Below are positions 34,184 to 43,129 of a stretch of 64,000 bases of DNA, piece after piece. Location: the NCBI GenBank assembly GCA_049616325.1, contig JBMZHG010000002.1:94007-158006 (forward strand). Direction: 5' to 3'. Made by a program: the position numbers and the translations under genes. Under the pieces are notes generated by a model. It did not search any database. It saw only the letters and a list, made by a program, of their open reading frames with translations, and was not told where the DNA came from. Origin of the DNA: UBA11663 sp049616325. GTDB lineage: Bacteria; Bacteroidota; Bacteroidia; Flavobacteriales_D; Sanyastnellaceae. How positions within the stretch are numbered: position 1 is the stretch's first letter; the number at the start of each line of letters is the position of its first letter.

Positions 34184-35067
34184 GTTTGGCCTTTCTGTTC
34201 GCCGTCGTGATGTCGTGGGCCCAAACCCCAGGCACCTCGCCCGACGTGCAAGTCGCCGTGGAGCGAGCCATCGCCCTGGGAAAAGGGGGAGATTACTCCG
34301 GCGGCCTCGCTCTGTTGAGCCCGTACCTCGAGGACCCGAAGCCCGCCACGGCGAAGGCGTGCTACGTCGCGGGATTCCTGCACAAAGAGCGATTCAAGGC
34401 GCAGTCGGTGCAGGGCGACCGCGCCGAGGCGGTGCGTTGGCTGAGCACGGCGCTGGACTTGGACGACCGAGTCGGAGCTCGCGCCCCGTGGCAGGAATCG
34501 GCGCGTCAGGCCTTGACCTACCTCGGCGGAACGTACTTCGACGACGCGGTCCGTGCAGTGCGGACCTTTGAACCCGGCACCGAAACCGCCGTCTTCGAAC
34601 TGTTCGACGCCCACGTTGACGTCGCGCGCCGCCTCGATCCCCGTGTCGCCGCCACGGCAGAGCGCGCGGAATTCCACAAAAACCTGGCTCGCGCTTACCG
34701 GCAGTGGTTTGAATCCACGGGCGACGAGCGGCATTTCGAAGGAATTGTCGATCAATACCGTTTGGCCCTCGAAGTCCGCCCAGGCGACGTCACCGCGACG
34801 TACAACCTGGCCGTCAACATCTACAACCGCGGGGTTTCCGTGCTCAAGAGCATGGACGAAAACACCACCCTGCCCGAGCTCTTTGCCCTCCAGGACGCCT
34901 GCGCGGAGATGTTCCAGCGGGCTCTCCCGTGGTTTGAGCGGGCCAACGAACTCCAGCCGGACAGGCCGGAGACTTTGCGTGGCCTCATGATTGTTCACCA
35001 CGCGCTGAACGACAACGCCACGTCGGATGCCTACCGTGTGCAACTTGAAAACGCCCTCAAGCCATGA
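34165..35067 (+). CDS. Exported TPR-like protein
   Basis: 300 residues with a signal peptide (MGRAALSLAFLFAVVMSWAQ). It is helical with repeated 34-residue-like units, such as AVERAIALGKGGDYSGGLALLSPYL, NLARAYRQWFESTGDERHFE and the pair WFERANELQPDRPETLRGLM, consistent with tetratricopeptide repeats. The start overlaps the end of the YfiR-like gene by 19 bases and its stop overlaps the next gene by ATGA, so it is part of the same operon. A periplasmic scaffold between the YfiR-like protein and the membrane phosphatase is inferred. Confidence 0.8.
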   Translation: MGRAALSLAFLFAVVMSWAQTPGTSPDVQVAVERAIALGKGGDYSGGLALLSPYLEDPKPATAKACYVAGFLHKERFKAQSVQGDRAEAVRWLSTALDLDDRVGARAPWQESARQALTYLGGTYFDDAVRAVRTFEPGTETAVFELFDAHVDVARRLDPRVAATAERAEFHKNLARAYRQWFESTGDERHFEGIVDQYRLALEVRPGDVTATYNLAVNIYNRGVSVLKSMDENTTLPELFALQDACAEMFQRALPWFERANELQPDRPETLRGLMIVHHALNDNATSDAYRVQLENALKP

Positions 35068-36896
35068 TGAGGTGGAACATCGCATGGCGCATGGGGCTGG
35101 GGTTTGGGGTGTTCATCCTCGCGGTGGCGGTGCTTTTCGTGTTCACGCGGATGACGCTTGCCGAGAGCCGCGCGTTGGGCGAGGAAATCGACCAAAGCTT
35201 GGTTCCGAGTCTGGGTGCGTTGGAACAAATGGACGCAACGCTGGCGGAATCGCGCGTGTACATCAACCACTGGTTGACGCGCCAAAGCCGTTCCGACGAC
35301 GAAGAGAAGGTCGCGCTGCGCCGCTTGGTGGACGTGGAGTTCCCAAGTCATTTGACCAGGCTCAACGCCCTCGAGACGGCGTGGTCGCCTGCTGCACGTG
35401 CCCACCTTGACACGCTTCGCCAAGAGACCGACGCTTTGGCGTTGCTCTACGGCGAGATCATGCGTTTGCTCCCCGATTTCCGGAGCTACGACAACCCGAT
35501 TGCCTTCATGGAGGCCGAGTCTTACGCCACGGAAGGCGGTCAGTTGGCGACGTTCACTGGCCGGGTGAAGACGCGTTTGGCCACCTTGACAGAAACCCAA
35601 AACGCAGCCCTCCGCGATCGCACATCCCGGATGGAAGCCCTCGGAGCGCAGCTGACCATGTACGCCGGGCGCGTGGCGTGGGTCGTGGTGATCCTGGGCA
35701 TCGCCTTGGGCGTCATCGTGACGCGGAGCATTGTCCAGCCCGTGAAAGAGCTCAAACGCGCCCTGCTGCACATGGGCCGGGGCGTCCTTCCCGAGGGGGA
35801 CGTGCGCGTGACCTCCGACGAAATTGGCGACATGGCCGTGGCGGTGAACCGCCTCGCCCAGGGTTTGGCCCGAACCCAAAAGTTCTCCCAGGAAGTGGGC
35901 GGGGGCGATTTCGATACGCCCTACGAGCCCCTGAGCGACGACGACGCCCTCGGCAAGGCCCTCCTTCAGATGCGCACCTCGTTGGCCGAGAACGAACGCG
36001 AGCTCGAAGGCAAAGTCACGGAGCGCACGGAGGAATTGGCGCGCCAGAAGGCACGTGCCGAAGAAATCCTCGGCGACCTCCAAGACAGCATTTCGTACGC
36101 CTTGCGCATCCAGCAAGCCATTCTGCCTTCCGAGCAGGAACGCCGCGAGGTCCTGTACGATTCGGCGGTGTTCTACAAGCCACGCGACGTGGTCAGCGGC
36201 GACTTCTATTGGTTCAAAGCCATCGGAAGCCGTCGCATGGTCGCGGCCATTGATTGCACGGGCCACGGCGTCCCCGGAGCGTTCATGAGCCTGGTGGGCC
36301 ACAACATCCTCGACCGCGTGTCCAAGGTGTTCACCGAACCGCACAAGGTCCTCGACAACCTGAACACCCACGTGCTAACGTTGCTCCGCAAGGACATTCG
36401 AGCGATCGCAAACATTCCGGCCGAGGTGTTGAAGGACCTGTCCCTGCCTTCCGAGACGGCGGTGGACGGAAGCTACCTCGGGAGCCAGGACGGCATGGAT
36501 TTGGCCATGGTCGCCATCAATTGGGAGTCGATGAAGGTGGAATTCGCCGGGGCCAACAACCCGCTGTACTTGGTGCGGGACGGCGAATTGGAGGAATTCA
36601 AGGCGGACAAGTTTGCGATTTGCTCCTTTGAACCGGGCAGCAAGCATTACAACGTTCAAACCCTCGACATCCAGTCCGGGGACACGTTGTTTTTGGCGAC
36701 AGACGGGTTCGTGGATCAGTTTGGAGGGCCGCAGGGAAAGAAATTTATGCGTCGTCGCTTCCGGGAGCTGTTGGTTGAGACCGCGGCCATGCCGGTAGAC
36801 AGGCACGAAGCGCATTTGAACGCGCGCTTTGAATCGTGGAGAGGGGAAGAAGAGCAGGTCGACGACGTGCTCGTGGTGAGTGTGCGCGTGCCATGA
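35064..36896 (+). CDS. Membrane sensor with HAMP domain and SpoIIE-type PP2C phosphatase
   Basis: 610 residues. Two membrane helices (about 10-30 and 198-217) flank a periplasmic helical sensor region of about 165 residues. A HAMP domain follows (TRSIVQPVKELKRAL to about 270), then a coiled coil (ENERELEGKVTERTEELARQ, where the coil continues) and a SpoIIE phosphatase domain (about 345-608) with LRIQQAILPS, FYKPRDVVSGDFYWF, AAIDCTGHGVPGAFMS, FAGANNPLYLVRDG and TLFLATDGFVDQFGG; the metal-binding Asp residues are present. Such enzymes dephosphorylate anti-anti-sigma or other targets. The start overlaps the TPR gene and the stop overlaps the ClC gene, both by ATGA. Confidence 0.93.
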   Translation: MMRWNIAWRMGLGFGVFILAVAVLFVFTRMTLAESRALGEEIDQSLVPSLGALEQMDATLAESRVYINHWLTRQSRSDDEEKVALRRLVDVEFPSHLTRLNALETAWSPAARAHLDTLRQETDALALLYGEIMRLLPDFRSYDNPIAFMEAESYATEGGQLATFTGRVKTRLATLTETQNAALRDRTSRMEALGAQLTMYAGRVAWVVVILGIALGVIVTRSIVQPVKELKRALLHMGRGVLPEGDVRVTSDEIGDMAVAVNRLAQGLARTQKFSQEVGGGDFDTPYEPLSDDDALGKALLQMRTSLAENERELEGKVTERTEELARQKARAEEILGDLQDSISYALRIQQAILPSEQERREVLYDSAVFYKPRDVVSGDFYWFKAIGSRRMVAAIDCTGHGVPGAFMSLVGHNILDRVSKVFTEPHKVLDNLNTHVLTLLRKDIRAIANIPAEVLKDLSLPSETAVDGSYLGSQDGMDLAMVAINWESMKVEFAGANNPLYLVRDGELEEFKADKFAICSFEPGSKHYNVQTLDIQSGDTLFLATDGFVDQFGGPQGKKFMRRRFRELLVETAAMPVDRHEAHLNARFESWRGEEEQVDDVLVVSVRVP

Positions 36897-38674
36897 GTGT
36901 TCAAGATGCCACACGGCAGGCCACGCTTCGCGCGTGGACTTGGATGAAGTCGGACAAGGGCTTGATGCTTTGGGCGGTGCTTGTGGGCGTTGCCTCGGGA
37001 TTGTTGGCCGTCGTCATGAAGCAAAGCGTGGGGGGATTGAGAAGCGTCATGTTTGCCATCCAAGGATGGGTGGGCGGATCGTGGTTCTTGGCCTTGGGCC
37101 CGATCTTGGGTTTGGCGGCGACGGCGTACGTGGTCCAAACCGTCCTCAAGGGAGACCACCCCGGCCCCGGCATTCCAGCGACGTTGCATGCCATATCCAC
37201 GCGGCGCGGGCGCATGAAGCGCACTTGGATGTTCGCCCCGGTGCTCACGAGCGTCTTGTCGGTGGGATTTGGAGGTTCCGGGGGACTGGAAGCGCCTGCG
37301 GTTCAGGCTGGCGCAGCCTTGGGTTCAGAGGTTGCTTCCCAAACGCGGCGTCATTTTCGCCGGCGACTGCTGTTGATTGGGTGTGCCGCGGCCGGCTCGC
37401 TTGCGGCCATGTTCAAGGCCCCTGTTGCGGCCATCGTCTTTGCCGTCGAGGTCATCATGATTGACTTGACTGCTTCGAGTCTCGTGCCGATTCTCCTCGC
37501 GTCGTTGGCCTCATTGCTGACGGCGTTCGTGTTTTTTGAGGGCGAAGACATCTTGACCGTGCCCACGCTAGCCGCCTTTCAAGCTTCGCGACTGCCTTGG
37601 TACGTTTTGATGGGGGTGGCGACAGGCGTCGGTTCCGTGGTTTTTTCCAAGTTGTACTTGCTGAGTCAGCAGGCCATAAGCCGGTTCAAAAACCCGCGAA
37701 CGCGCATGACGTTGGCGGGGGCGCTGATTGGCGCTGCAGTGGCCTTGTTGCCGCCGCTTTTTGGGGAAGGGTACGAGGTCATCAACCAGCTTTTCCTCGG
37801 GTATTCCGACGTCTTGATTGAGGACGTATGGATGCTGGAGGGGTCTCTGGCCTTGCCAAGTTTGCTCGGGTGGATTTTGCTCGCGAGTTGCCTCAAGCCG
37901 ATGCTGACGGGGTTCACCGTGGGTGCCGGAGGGGTGGCAGGGGTGTTCGCACCCGCGCTGTTCTCCGGAGCCTTGTTTGGGTTCGCGTTTGCATTGGGAC
38001 TGAACGGATTCATCGGACCCACGACGATGCCGTTTGGAAATTCGGTGTTGGCAGGGCTTTGCGGCATGATGGCAGGCGTGCTTCACGCGCCTTTGACGGC
38101 CATCTTCCTTGCGACGGAACTCAGCGGCGGGTACGGGTTGTTTGTACCGCTCATGCTCACTTCGGCGATTTCATTCTCGACGTCGCGGGCTCTCATGCGT
38201 CACAGCATTTACACCCGCGAATTGGCCGAACGTGGCGAGCTTCTCACCCACGACAAAGACCAAACGGTCCTCACCTTGATGAACCTCAAGGAGGAACTCG
38301 AACAAGATTTTCTGCCGGTTCAACCGCATTGGAATTTGGGTCAGCTTGTGGAGGTGGTGGCCCAAAGCCAGCGAAACTTGCATCCGGTGGTCGATGGCGA
38401 GGGCCACCTCATGGGCATCGTCGACTTGCAGGACATCCGTCAGGTCATGTTTGACCAAGATCAGTACTTGTCGCTGCGCGTGATTGACCTGATGACCTTG
38501 CCGCTGGCCGAGGTGCAGTGGGAAGATCGGATGGACGACGTGATGGCCAAATTCGAAACCTGCGGTGCTTGGAATTTGCCGGTGGTCGAGGACGGTCGTT
38601 ACGTGGGATTTGTGTCGCGGTCTCGGCTGTTCACAGCCTACCGCAAGTGGCTGAAAGCCACGAGCCTCGATTGA
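36893..38674 (+). CDS. ClC-type chloride channel or antiporter with CBS domains
   Basis: 593 residues from the ATG at 36893 (ATGA overlap with the phosphatase). About ten to twelve membrane segments carry the ClC signatures: GPGIPATLHA, GFGGSGGLEAPAVQAGA with the gating Glu in GLEAP, and GAGGVAGVFAPALFSGALFG. The C-terminal cytoplasmic part (about 440-590) holds two CBS repeats (LHPVVDGEGHLMGIVDLQDI, with the second at NLPVVEDGRYVGFVSRSRL) that usually sense adenine nucleotides. It moves chloride, possibly in exchange for protons. It is the last gene of the signalling operon. Confidence 0.93.
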   Translation: MSVQDATRQATLRAWTWMKSDKGLMLWAVLVGVASGLLAVVMKQSVGGLRSVMFAIQGWVGGSWFLALGPILGLAATAYVVQTVLKGDHPGPGIPATLHAISTRRGRMKRTWMFAPVLTSVLSVGFGGSGGLEAPAVQAGAALGSEVASQTRRHFRRRLLLIGCAAAGSLAAMFKAPVAAIVFAVEVIMIDLTASSLVPILLASLASLLTAFVFFEGEDILTVPTLAAFQASRLPWYVLMGVATGVGSVVFSKLYLLSQQAISRFKNPRTRMTLAGALIGAAVALLPPLFGEGYEVINQLFLGYSDVLIEDVWMLEGSLALPSLLGWILLASCLKPMLTGFTVGAGGVAGVFAPALFSGALFGFAFALGLNGFIGPTTMPFGNSVLAGLCGMMAGVLHAPLTAIFLATELSGGYGLFVPLMLTSAISFSTSRALMRHSIYTRELAERGELLTHDKDQTVLTLMNLKEELEQDFLPVQPHWNLGQLVEVVAQSQRNLHPVVDGEGHLMGIVDLQDIRQVMFDQDQYLSLRVIDLMTLPLAEVQWEDRMDDVMAKFETCGAWNLPVVEDGRYVGFVSRSRLFTAYRKWLKATSLD

Positions 38675-38720
38675 GAGAGACAGGAGGGTGGTTTTGGCCC
38701 CCCTTCTGGCATAACCCGAA

Positions 38721-39326
38721 TCAGGGCGTGTGCTCCACTGCGCCGTCCAAGATGTAATTCATCTGGTAGACGTCGTCGGCATTCAGGCGCAGGGTGCCGC
38801 GAAACGTGAGGCGCTCGTCGGTTTGGTAGGCGCGCTCGCTTTTGCCGGGAAAACGAAGGTCGATGACCGACTCGGGTCCGGCGCCGCCACAGAAGAAGCA
38901 GTTGGCAAACGGGTAGCGGCTCAGGACGTAAAAGTCTTCGTCCACGTCGACCGGGATCATGTACCCCGTGATGAAAAAATCCTTGCCTTCCGCCGCAATC
39001 ACCTGAGGCCCAAACTTCGGCATCCAGTAATACGCGTCGAGTTCCTCGAGGTACACGTCTTTGAACTCGACGTCGCTCAGGACTTGCCACGTCAACTCCG
39101 CGAGGTCCCCCGCCGGGACTGCCGGGACGGGCTCCCCTTCAGAATTCGAGGCGGTGACGGGCTGGGGGTCGAGGCTGGCAAGTTTGGCTTCCCCCACGTG
39201 ACGAAGCTGATCCTGCGTGGCCTGGGCCTCCTCCGACGGATGGCACATGCTGCTCCAATCCATCATCGACACCGCCACGAGCGCGGCGGCAGAAAAGGCA
39301 ACGGTGAGGAACGTGGTCGTTTTCAT
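38721..39326 (-). CDS. DUF3299 family exported protein
   Basis: 201 residues with an N-terminal hydrophobic signal or anchor segment (about 4-20). The conserved core is LTWQVLSDVEFKDVY, YWMPKFGPQVIAAEGKDFF, ITGYMIPVD and YPFANCFFCGGAGPESV, which matches DUF3299 as I know it, including the FFCGGAG metal- or redox-like motif. The family is often found beside envelope ABC transporters; here a FtsX-type permease and an ATPase lie directly upstream on the same strand, 11 bases away. The function is unknown. A -7 box six bases before its ATG suggests that it can also be transcribed separately. Confidence 0.85.
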   Translation of the reverse strand: MKTTTFLTVAFSAAALVAVSMMDWSSMCHPSEEAQATQDQLRHVGEAKLASLDPQPVTASNSEGEPVPAVPAGDLAELTWQVLSDVEFKDVYLEELDAYYWMPKFGPQVIAAEGKDFFITGYMIPVDVDEDFYVLSRYPFANCFFCGGAGPESVIDLRFPGKSERAYQTDERLTFRGTLRLNADDVYQMNYILDGAVEHTP

Positions 39327-39332
39327 GTCGTG

Positions 39333-39340
39333 CGAAGTTA
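39333..39340 (-). promoter_or_regulatory. -7 promoter box for the DUF3299 gene
   Basis: The minus strand reads TAACTTCG six bases before the ATG at 39326. It overlaps the end of the permease gene. Confidence 0.45.
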
Positions 39341-40525
39341 CGCTTCACTCAGCGTCCGGCTGATGTCCAAACGCAGGCTTCCGCGTGCGGGAAGGGCGGA
39401 AGCCAGCAACCCGACGGCCACCGCGGCCGCGGCGAGGGCCCATTCGCTTGGCAACACGGCCAAGGCGGCGAGGTCGTAGTGGAATTGGCTTTCCACGACT
39501 TGGCCGAGCACGGCCATGCCCACACGGCTGAGCGCGAGACCGAGCACGGTGCCTGCCACGCTCAACAGTCCTCCTTCAAGAAGCAAGAGACGGTAAAGCG
39601 TGGACGGGGTGCCGCCCATCGTGCGCATCAGTGCGAGCTCGTGCCGGCGGGCACGGATGTTGTCGAGCACGGAAATGAAGATGCTTGCGAAGCTCAGCGC
39701 CATGATCAGCATGGCGATCGCCCGCAACGCAGATGTGCCCAGCCCAAACTGCTGCGTCATCCGATTCACCTCGATGGCCGGGAGGGCCACTTGCATGTTC
39801 GTTTCGCGCAAGACATTGGGGATGGTCAAGACGGCGAGCGGGTTGCGCTTTTTGAGCAGCAAGGCGGTGATTTCCCGGGTCGCAGGGTCCACGACTTCGC
39901 CTTTGTGGGCATGGACGTTCCAGATGCTCTCCATGGGGGTCAAGATGAGTTGGTCCACGACGCTTCCGCTTGGTTCCAGGACCCCCACCACCGTGAAGGT
40001 TTTGTCGGTGTGAATGTCGGTTTGGTCCGTAAGGCCGTGTGCGCTGTAAAACGTGTCACCCAACCCCATGCCCAAATTCTCGGCCACCCGAGCGCCCAGC
40101 GTCACCTCAAACGCGGCGTCCCAAAGCTTCCCCTCACGCAACGTGGCTCCGTAATGGTCAACGTAGCTGTGCTCCGTGCCGACGATGCGGTAGCCCTTGT
40201 GGTTGTCGCCGTAAGCGAGGGGTATCCCAGAGGCGATGTACGGGTGTTTCAGGACTTTTTCCGCTTCGCTTTGAAGGATGTTTCCGGTGGGGGCGTCGAT
40301 GTGGTAGACGTTGGCGAGGATGAGCTGCAACGGACTTCCTTTCGCCCCGAGCACCAAGTCGATGTCCTTGATGTTGCGCTCGAACGCGTCGTTCACCTGC
40401 TTCTCTGTCAAAAGCATCAAGCTGACCATGCCCACCCCAAACGCCAGCAGCGCCAAGCTCAACGCCGTTTGAAGAGGCTTGGCCCGGAGGTTGCGCGAGG
40501 CTTGGTAGAAGAGCCCGAGCTTCAT
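39338..40525 (-). CDS. ABC transporter permease (FtsX/LolC/MacB family)
   Basis: 395 residues with the family layout: one N-terminal helix (LQTALSLALLAFGVGMVSLM), a periplasmic domain of about 220 residues and three C-terminal helices (SALRAIAMLIMALSFASIFI; LLLEGGLLSVAGTVLGLALS; WALAAAAVAVGLLASALPA). The cytoplasmic coupling segment RARRHELALMRTMGGTPSTL is characteristic of the FtsX domain. With the ATPase upstream (ATGA overlap) it would form a mechanotransmission-type transporter acting on lipoproteins or other envelope cargo. The DUF3299 gene follows after 11 bases. Confidence 0.93.
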   Translation of the reverse strand: MKLGLFYQASRNLRAKPLQTALSLALLAFGVGMVSLMLLTEKQVNDAFERNIKDIDLVLGAKGSPLQLILANVYHIDAPTGNILQSEAEKVLKHPYIASGIPLAYGDNHKGYRIVGTEHSYVDHYGATLREGKLWDAAFEVTLGARVAENLGMGLGDTFYSAHGLTDQTDIHTDKTFTVVGVLEPSGSVVDQLILTPMESIWNVHAHKGEVVDPATREITALLLKKRNPLAVLTIPNVLRETNMQVALPAIEVNRMTQQFGLGTSALRAIAMLIMALSFASIFISVLDNIRARRHELALMRTMGGTPSTLYRLLLLEGGLLSVAGTVLGLALSRVGMAVLGQVVESQFHYDLAALAVLPSEWALAAAAVAVGLLASALPARGSLRLDISRTLSEA

Positions 40526-41169
40526 GCCTTTGCGGGTTCAAGGGTGACACACTTCGAATAACGGTCTTTCAAGCGCTGGTCGTGGGTGACGACCACCAGC
40601 GTGGCGTCGGCCGCTTCGCGGTCGAGGATGTCCATAACGGCCTCGGCGTTGCGGTCGTCCAGGGCCGAGGTCGGTTCGTCGGCGAAGACCACTTTGGGGC
40701 GGTGCAGCAGGGCGCGGGCAATGCTCGCCCGTTGCTGTTCCCCAACGCTGAGCTCGTGGGGCCGGGCCTTGGCGCGGTGCGCGATTCCCAGCCGATCCAG
40801 CATGGACTCCATGCGGGCAAGGACTTCACCGGGCACGGAGCCGTGCGTCAATTGGTGCGGAAGCGCCAGGTTCTCTTCGACGGTCAAGCTTTGCACGAAG
40901 TGGGCGCGTTGAAACACAACGCCCAGTTCGGAGCCGCGCCACACGTCGAGCTCGCGGTCGGTGGCGGCACGCAAATCGCAGCCGGCGACGCGCAGGCTTC
41001 CTGTCTCGGTCCGGAGCAAGCCGCACAGCAAGTGCAGGAGGGTCGTTTTTCCGGTGCCGCTGTTGCCGAGCAGGAGCATCCGTTCGCCTGCCGCGCAGGA
41101 GAAATCGGGGAAGTCCATCTCCGGACCGGCACTTCCGTATCGGAACTTGATGCCCTTTGCTTCGACCAT
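40522..41169 (-). CDS. ABC transporter ATP-binding protein (LolD/MacB-like)
   Basis: 215 residues from the ATG at 41169. The frame runs on to 41274, but a -7 box lies four bases before this ATG, and MVEAKGIKFRYG is a normal start. Walker A is GNSGTGKT (35-42), the signature is LSVGEQQRASIARAL, Walker B is VVFADEP and the H-loop is VVVTHDQ. The stop overlaps the permease start by ATGA. It energises the FtsX-type permease. Divergent from the small gene at 41234. Confidence 0.95.
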   Translation of the reverse strand: MVEAKGIKFRYGSAGPEMDFPDFSCAAGERMLLLGNSGTGKTTLLHLLCGLLRTETGSLRVAGCDLRAATDRELDVWRGSELGVVFQRAHFVQSLTVEENLALPHQLTHGSVPGEVLARMESMLDRLGIAHRAKARPHELSVGEQQRASIARALLHRPKVVFADEPTSALDDRNAEAVMDILDREAADATLVVVTHDQRLKDRYSKCVTLEPAKA

Positions 41170-41173
41170 GCTT

Positions 41174-41181
41174 CGAAGGTA
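41174..41181 (-). promoter_or_regulatory. -7 promoter box for the ABC transporter operon
   Basis: The minus strand reads TACCTTCG four bases before the ATG at 41169; leaderless transcript predicted. Confidence 0.5.
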
Positions 41182-41233
41182 CGCAGGCCTTCCGTGTGAA
41201 TGGGCGTAGATTCGCCGGGCAAGCGCTCGCACT

Positions 41234-41599
41234 ATGAATTTTTGGCAACGACTTTCTCGGTTTGGCATTGGCATCGTCCTCGGCGTCGGCCTGTCGCTCT
41301 ATTTCTTTGGTGGACGGGGATGCGGTTCCTGGCTGCCCTCAGCCCAAATCCGCACTTCGGTCGTCGAAGGAGGGCTTCAGCTCGCCCCCGAGATAAGGCA
41401 AGCCTATCCGGAGCTGCGTGTCACGGAAGTGCTCGCCTTTGTTGGCGCTGCCGAGGTGGATTTTGGGGCGAGCGGACCGCGCGACACGCCCCAGTGGTAC
41501 GTGCTCAGCACCGACGCTTCGCCGGGAATGCTTTCCGAGGTGGAGGTGGTGTTGCTCGACACGGCGAGCGTCGTGCGCCGCGTCGCGTTTCAAGACTGA
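41234..41599 (+). CDS. Small membrane-anchored protein of unknown function
   Basis: 121 residues with one N-terminal membrane segment (FGIGIVLGVGLSLYFFGG) followed by GCGSWLPSAQIRTSV. The rest is a soluble domain of about 90 residues. The arrangement of one helix, then a G/C-x-W-L/F-P-x-x-R/K motif, recurs in small Bacteroidota proteins that I cannot name. The domain is presumably periplasmic. The 3' end overlaps the convergent sulfotransferase gene by 10 bases. Function unknown. Confidence 0.75.
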   Translation: MNFWQRLSRFGIGIVLGVGLSLYFFGGRGCGSWLPSAQIRTSVVEGGLQLAPEIRQAYPELRVTEVLAFVGAAEVDFGASGPRDTPQWYVLSTDASPGMLSEVEVVLLDTASVVRRVAFQD

Positions 41600-42990
41600 C
41601 CTCGGGCCACCATCTCGTCGTAGAGTCCTTGGGCCTCAGCCAGCCTTTCGGGAAGGACCTCGCCTTGCACTTCTCGCTCGTTGGAATAAGCCTTGTAATC
41701 GGGCACGGTTGCGGCCAAGCCTGACGCGCTCACGATGCGTTGCAACACGTCTTGGGGTGCGACGCAGTACGCCTCGTAGGACACGAAATGCAAGCGGTGC
41801 GGGTCGAGCGCCAAAGCTTCGCGGTAGTGGTTGATCCACAGCCCAAGCCAACAATCGAGGCTGTCGAGGTCGCCGGAGGGAAGCTCCTCGGTGGAGGGGA
41901 ACCGGAAGGGCTTGTGCCCCAGCCCAAACTCGTGGTGCGCCAACCAGTCCATGTATTCCTTCACGAACGGATCGTCGGCCTGCATCGCGACGTATTTGCG
42001 GTGCATCGCCCGAAGCGATTCGGCGTGCGTCAGGGGGTCGCGGAACAGGACGACGGCATGGAAGTCGCGGTTCAGGCGGCGCATCGCGGGGTAGCGAAGC
42101 AGCGCGTTGTTGTTCTTGGCGACGTACATGGCGTCGGGCCTGTCGCTCGACGCGAGGGCGATGCCTTGGTACTCGAGGTAGGTGCTGTGAAGGTCGGGGG
42201 AGACGTCGTGGGCCTCGAGCGCAGTGTCGGTGACGTAGCTGCGCCCCGTCATCGCCTGGAAGAACACCTCCTCGAGGGCTTCGGCCGAATCGAGGCCCAC
42301 GAGGATCCCGTCGCCGTGACTCCGTTCCTGCAACTCGCCCGTGCCGGGGTTGTGGAACCGCTTCCAAAGCCCGGGCGCGAGCACGAGGGGCATGTTGGCG
42401 TAGTTCAGGCTGTGAAACGCGCCGGTGGCCACGAGGCGCTCGAGCACGCTGGTCGTGCCCGCACGGGCGAGCCCGGTCACCCAAAGAAACGTGGGCCGGG
42501 GGGTGCCACCGCCCTTGCGCCAGCCCTGAATCTCGCGCCGCATGAGACGCAGGTGCACGTGGGGGTGGTTCAGGAGCATGCGGTGCAGGAGTTGGTCCAG
42601 GGCCGAGTGGCTTGCGGCGCCGAGGCCTGAGGCGGCGGGCGAATTGTGCATGCGGCGGGGGAGAACCAACGCAAGCGTGCCGCCCACGGACAGGGCTACG
42701 ATGCCCTGCCACGTTCCGAGCAGTTCAAGGTTGCCGGTCAGGACGTGGGTCGGGGCGAGCAACAGCAGGGCGGAGGCGGCCAGGAGGGCCAGGAAGGCAA
42801 AGAGCGCGCGGAGCAGCCGGCCGGTTCCCGCTTCCAGGGCTTGGAGCTTGGCGTCGTCGTCGCCGTCGGAGAGCATCCCGTCCAAGACGCCGACGCTGCT
42901 CAAGGCGAGCCGGTGAAGCAGGGGCGTGTTCCAACGCACCAGAAAAAAGGCGACGTAGGCGGACGCGGTCAACAACGCGAGTGCCACCAC
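41590..42990 (-). CDS. Membrane-anchored sulfotransferase family protein
   Basis: 466 residues from a GTG at 42990. Residues 1-112 contain two or three hydrophobic segments. The remainder is a P-loop sulfotransferase domain: the 5'-phosphosulfate-binding loop is FLWVTGLARAGTTSVLERL (P-loop about 172-180), and the 3'-phosphate-binding segment is HAVVLFRDPLTHAESL (about 306-321). Such enzymes transfer sulfate from PAPS to carbohydrates, lipids or proteins. The N-terminal membrane part is unusual for the family and places the domain at the membrane. It lies 4 bases after the 44-residue gene, in the same run as an arylsulfotransferase-like gene. The acceptor is unknown. Confidence 0.85.
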   Translation of the reverse strand: MVALALLTASAYVAFFLVRWNTPLLHRLALSSVGVLDGMLSDGDDDAKLQALEAGTGRLLRALFAFLALLAASALLLLAPTHVLTGNLELLGTWQGIVALSVGGTLALVLPRRMHNSPAASGLGAASHSALDQLLHRMLLNHPHVHLRLMRREIQGWRKGGGTPRPTFLWVTGLARAGTTSVLERLVATGAFHSLNYANMPLVLAPGLWKRFHNPGTGELQERSHGDGILVGLDSAEALEEVFFQAMTGRSYVTDTALEAHDVSPDLHSTYLEYQGIALASSDRPDAMYVAKNNNALLRYPAMRRLNRDFHAVVLFRDPLTHAESLRAMHRKYVAMQADDPFVKEYMDWLAHHEFGLGHKPFRFPSTEELPSGDLDSLDCWLGLWINHYREALALDPHRLHFVSYEAYCVAPQDVLQRIVSASGLAATVPDYKAYSNEREVQGEVLPERLAEAQGLYDEMVARGQS

Positions 42991-42994
42991 GGCG

Positions 42995-43129
42995 TTACTT
43001 CTTCAAAAACTTTTTGACCCGAAGCCAAACAATGTACCCGAGCGACGCGACCACGATGCCGCCCACAATCAAGGTCAGGGCGATGGCGCCAGCCCCCATG
43101 GAGGGGCCGATGTAGAGGGGAAGGTTCAT
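42995..43129 (-). CDS. 44-residue single-pass membrane protein
   Basis: A short gene from the ATG at 43129, overlapping the stop of the upstream arylsulfotransferase-like gene by ATGA and ending four bases before the sulfotransferase GTG. It has one strong membrane helix (AIALTLIVGGIVVASLGYIV) and a basic C-terminus, WLRVKKFLKK. Tight coupling on both sides makes it very likely to be real. It may be a small subunit that holds the neighbouring enzymes together; that is inference. Confidence 0.75.
   Translation of the reverse strand: MNLPLYIGPSMGAGAIALTLIVGGIVVASLGYIVWLRVKKFLKK

Noticed and set aside
38675..38720. A terminator between the ClC and DUF3299 genes
   Set aside because: The G-rich and C-rich runs can only pair imperfectly and no clear stem with T run is present.
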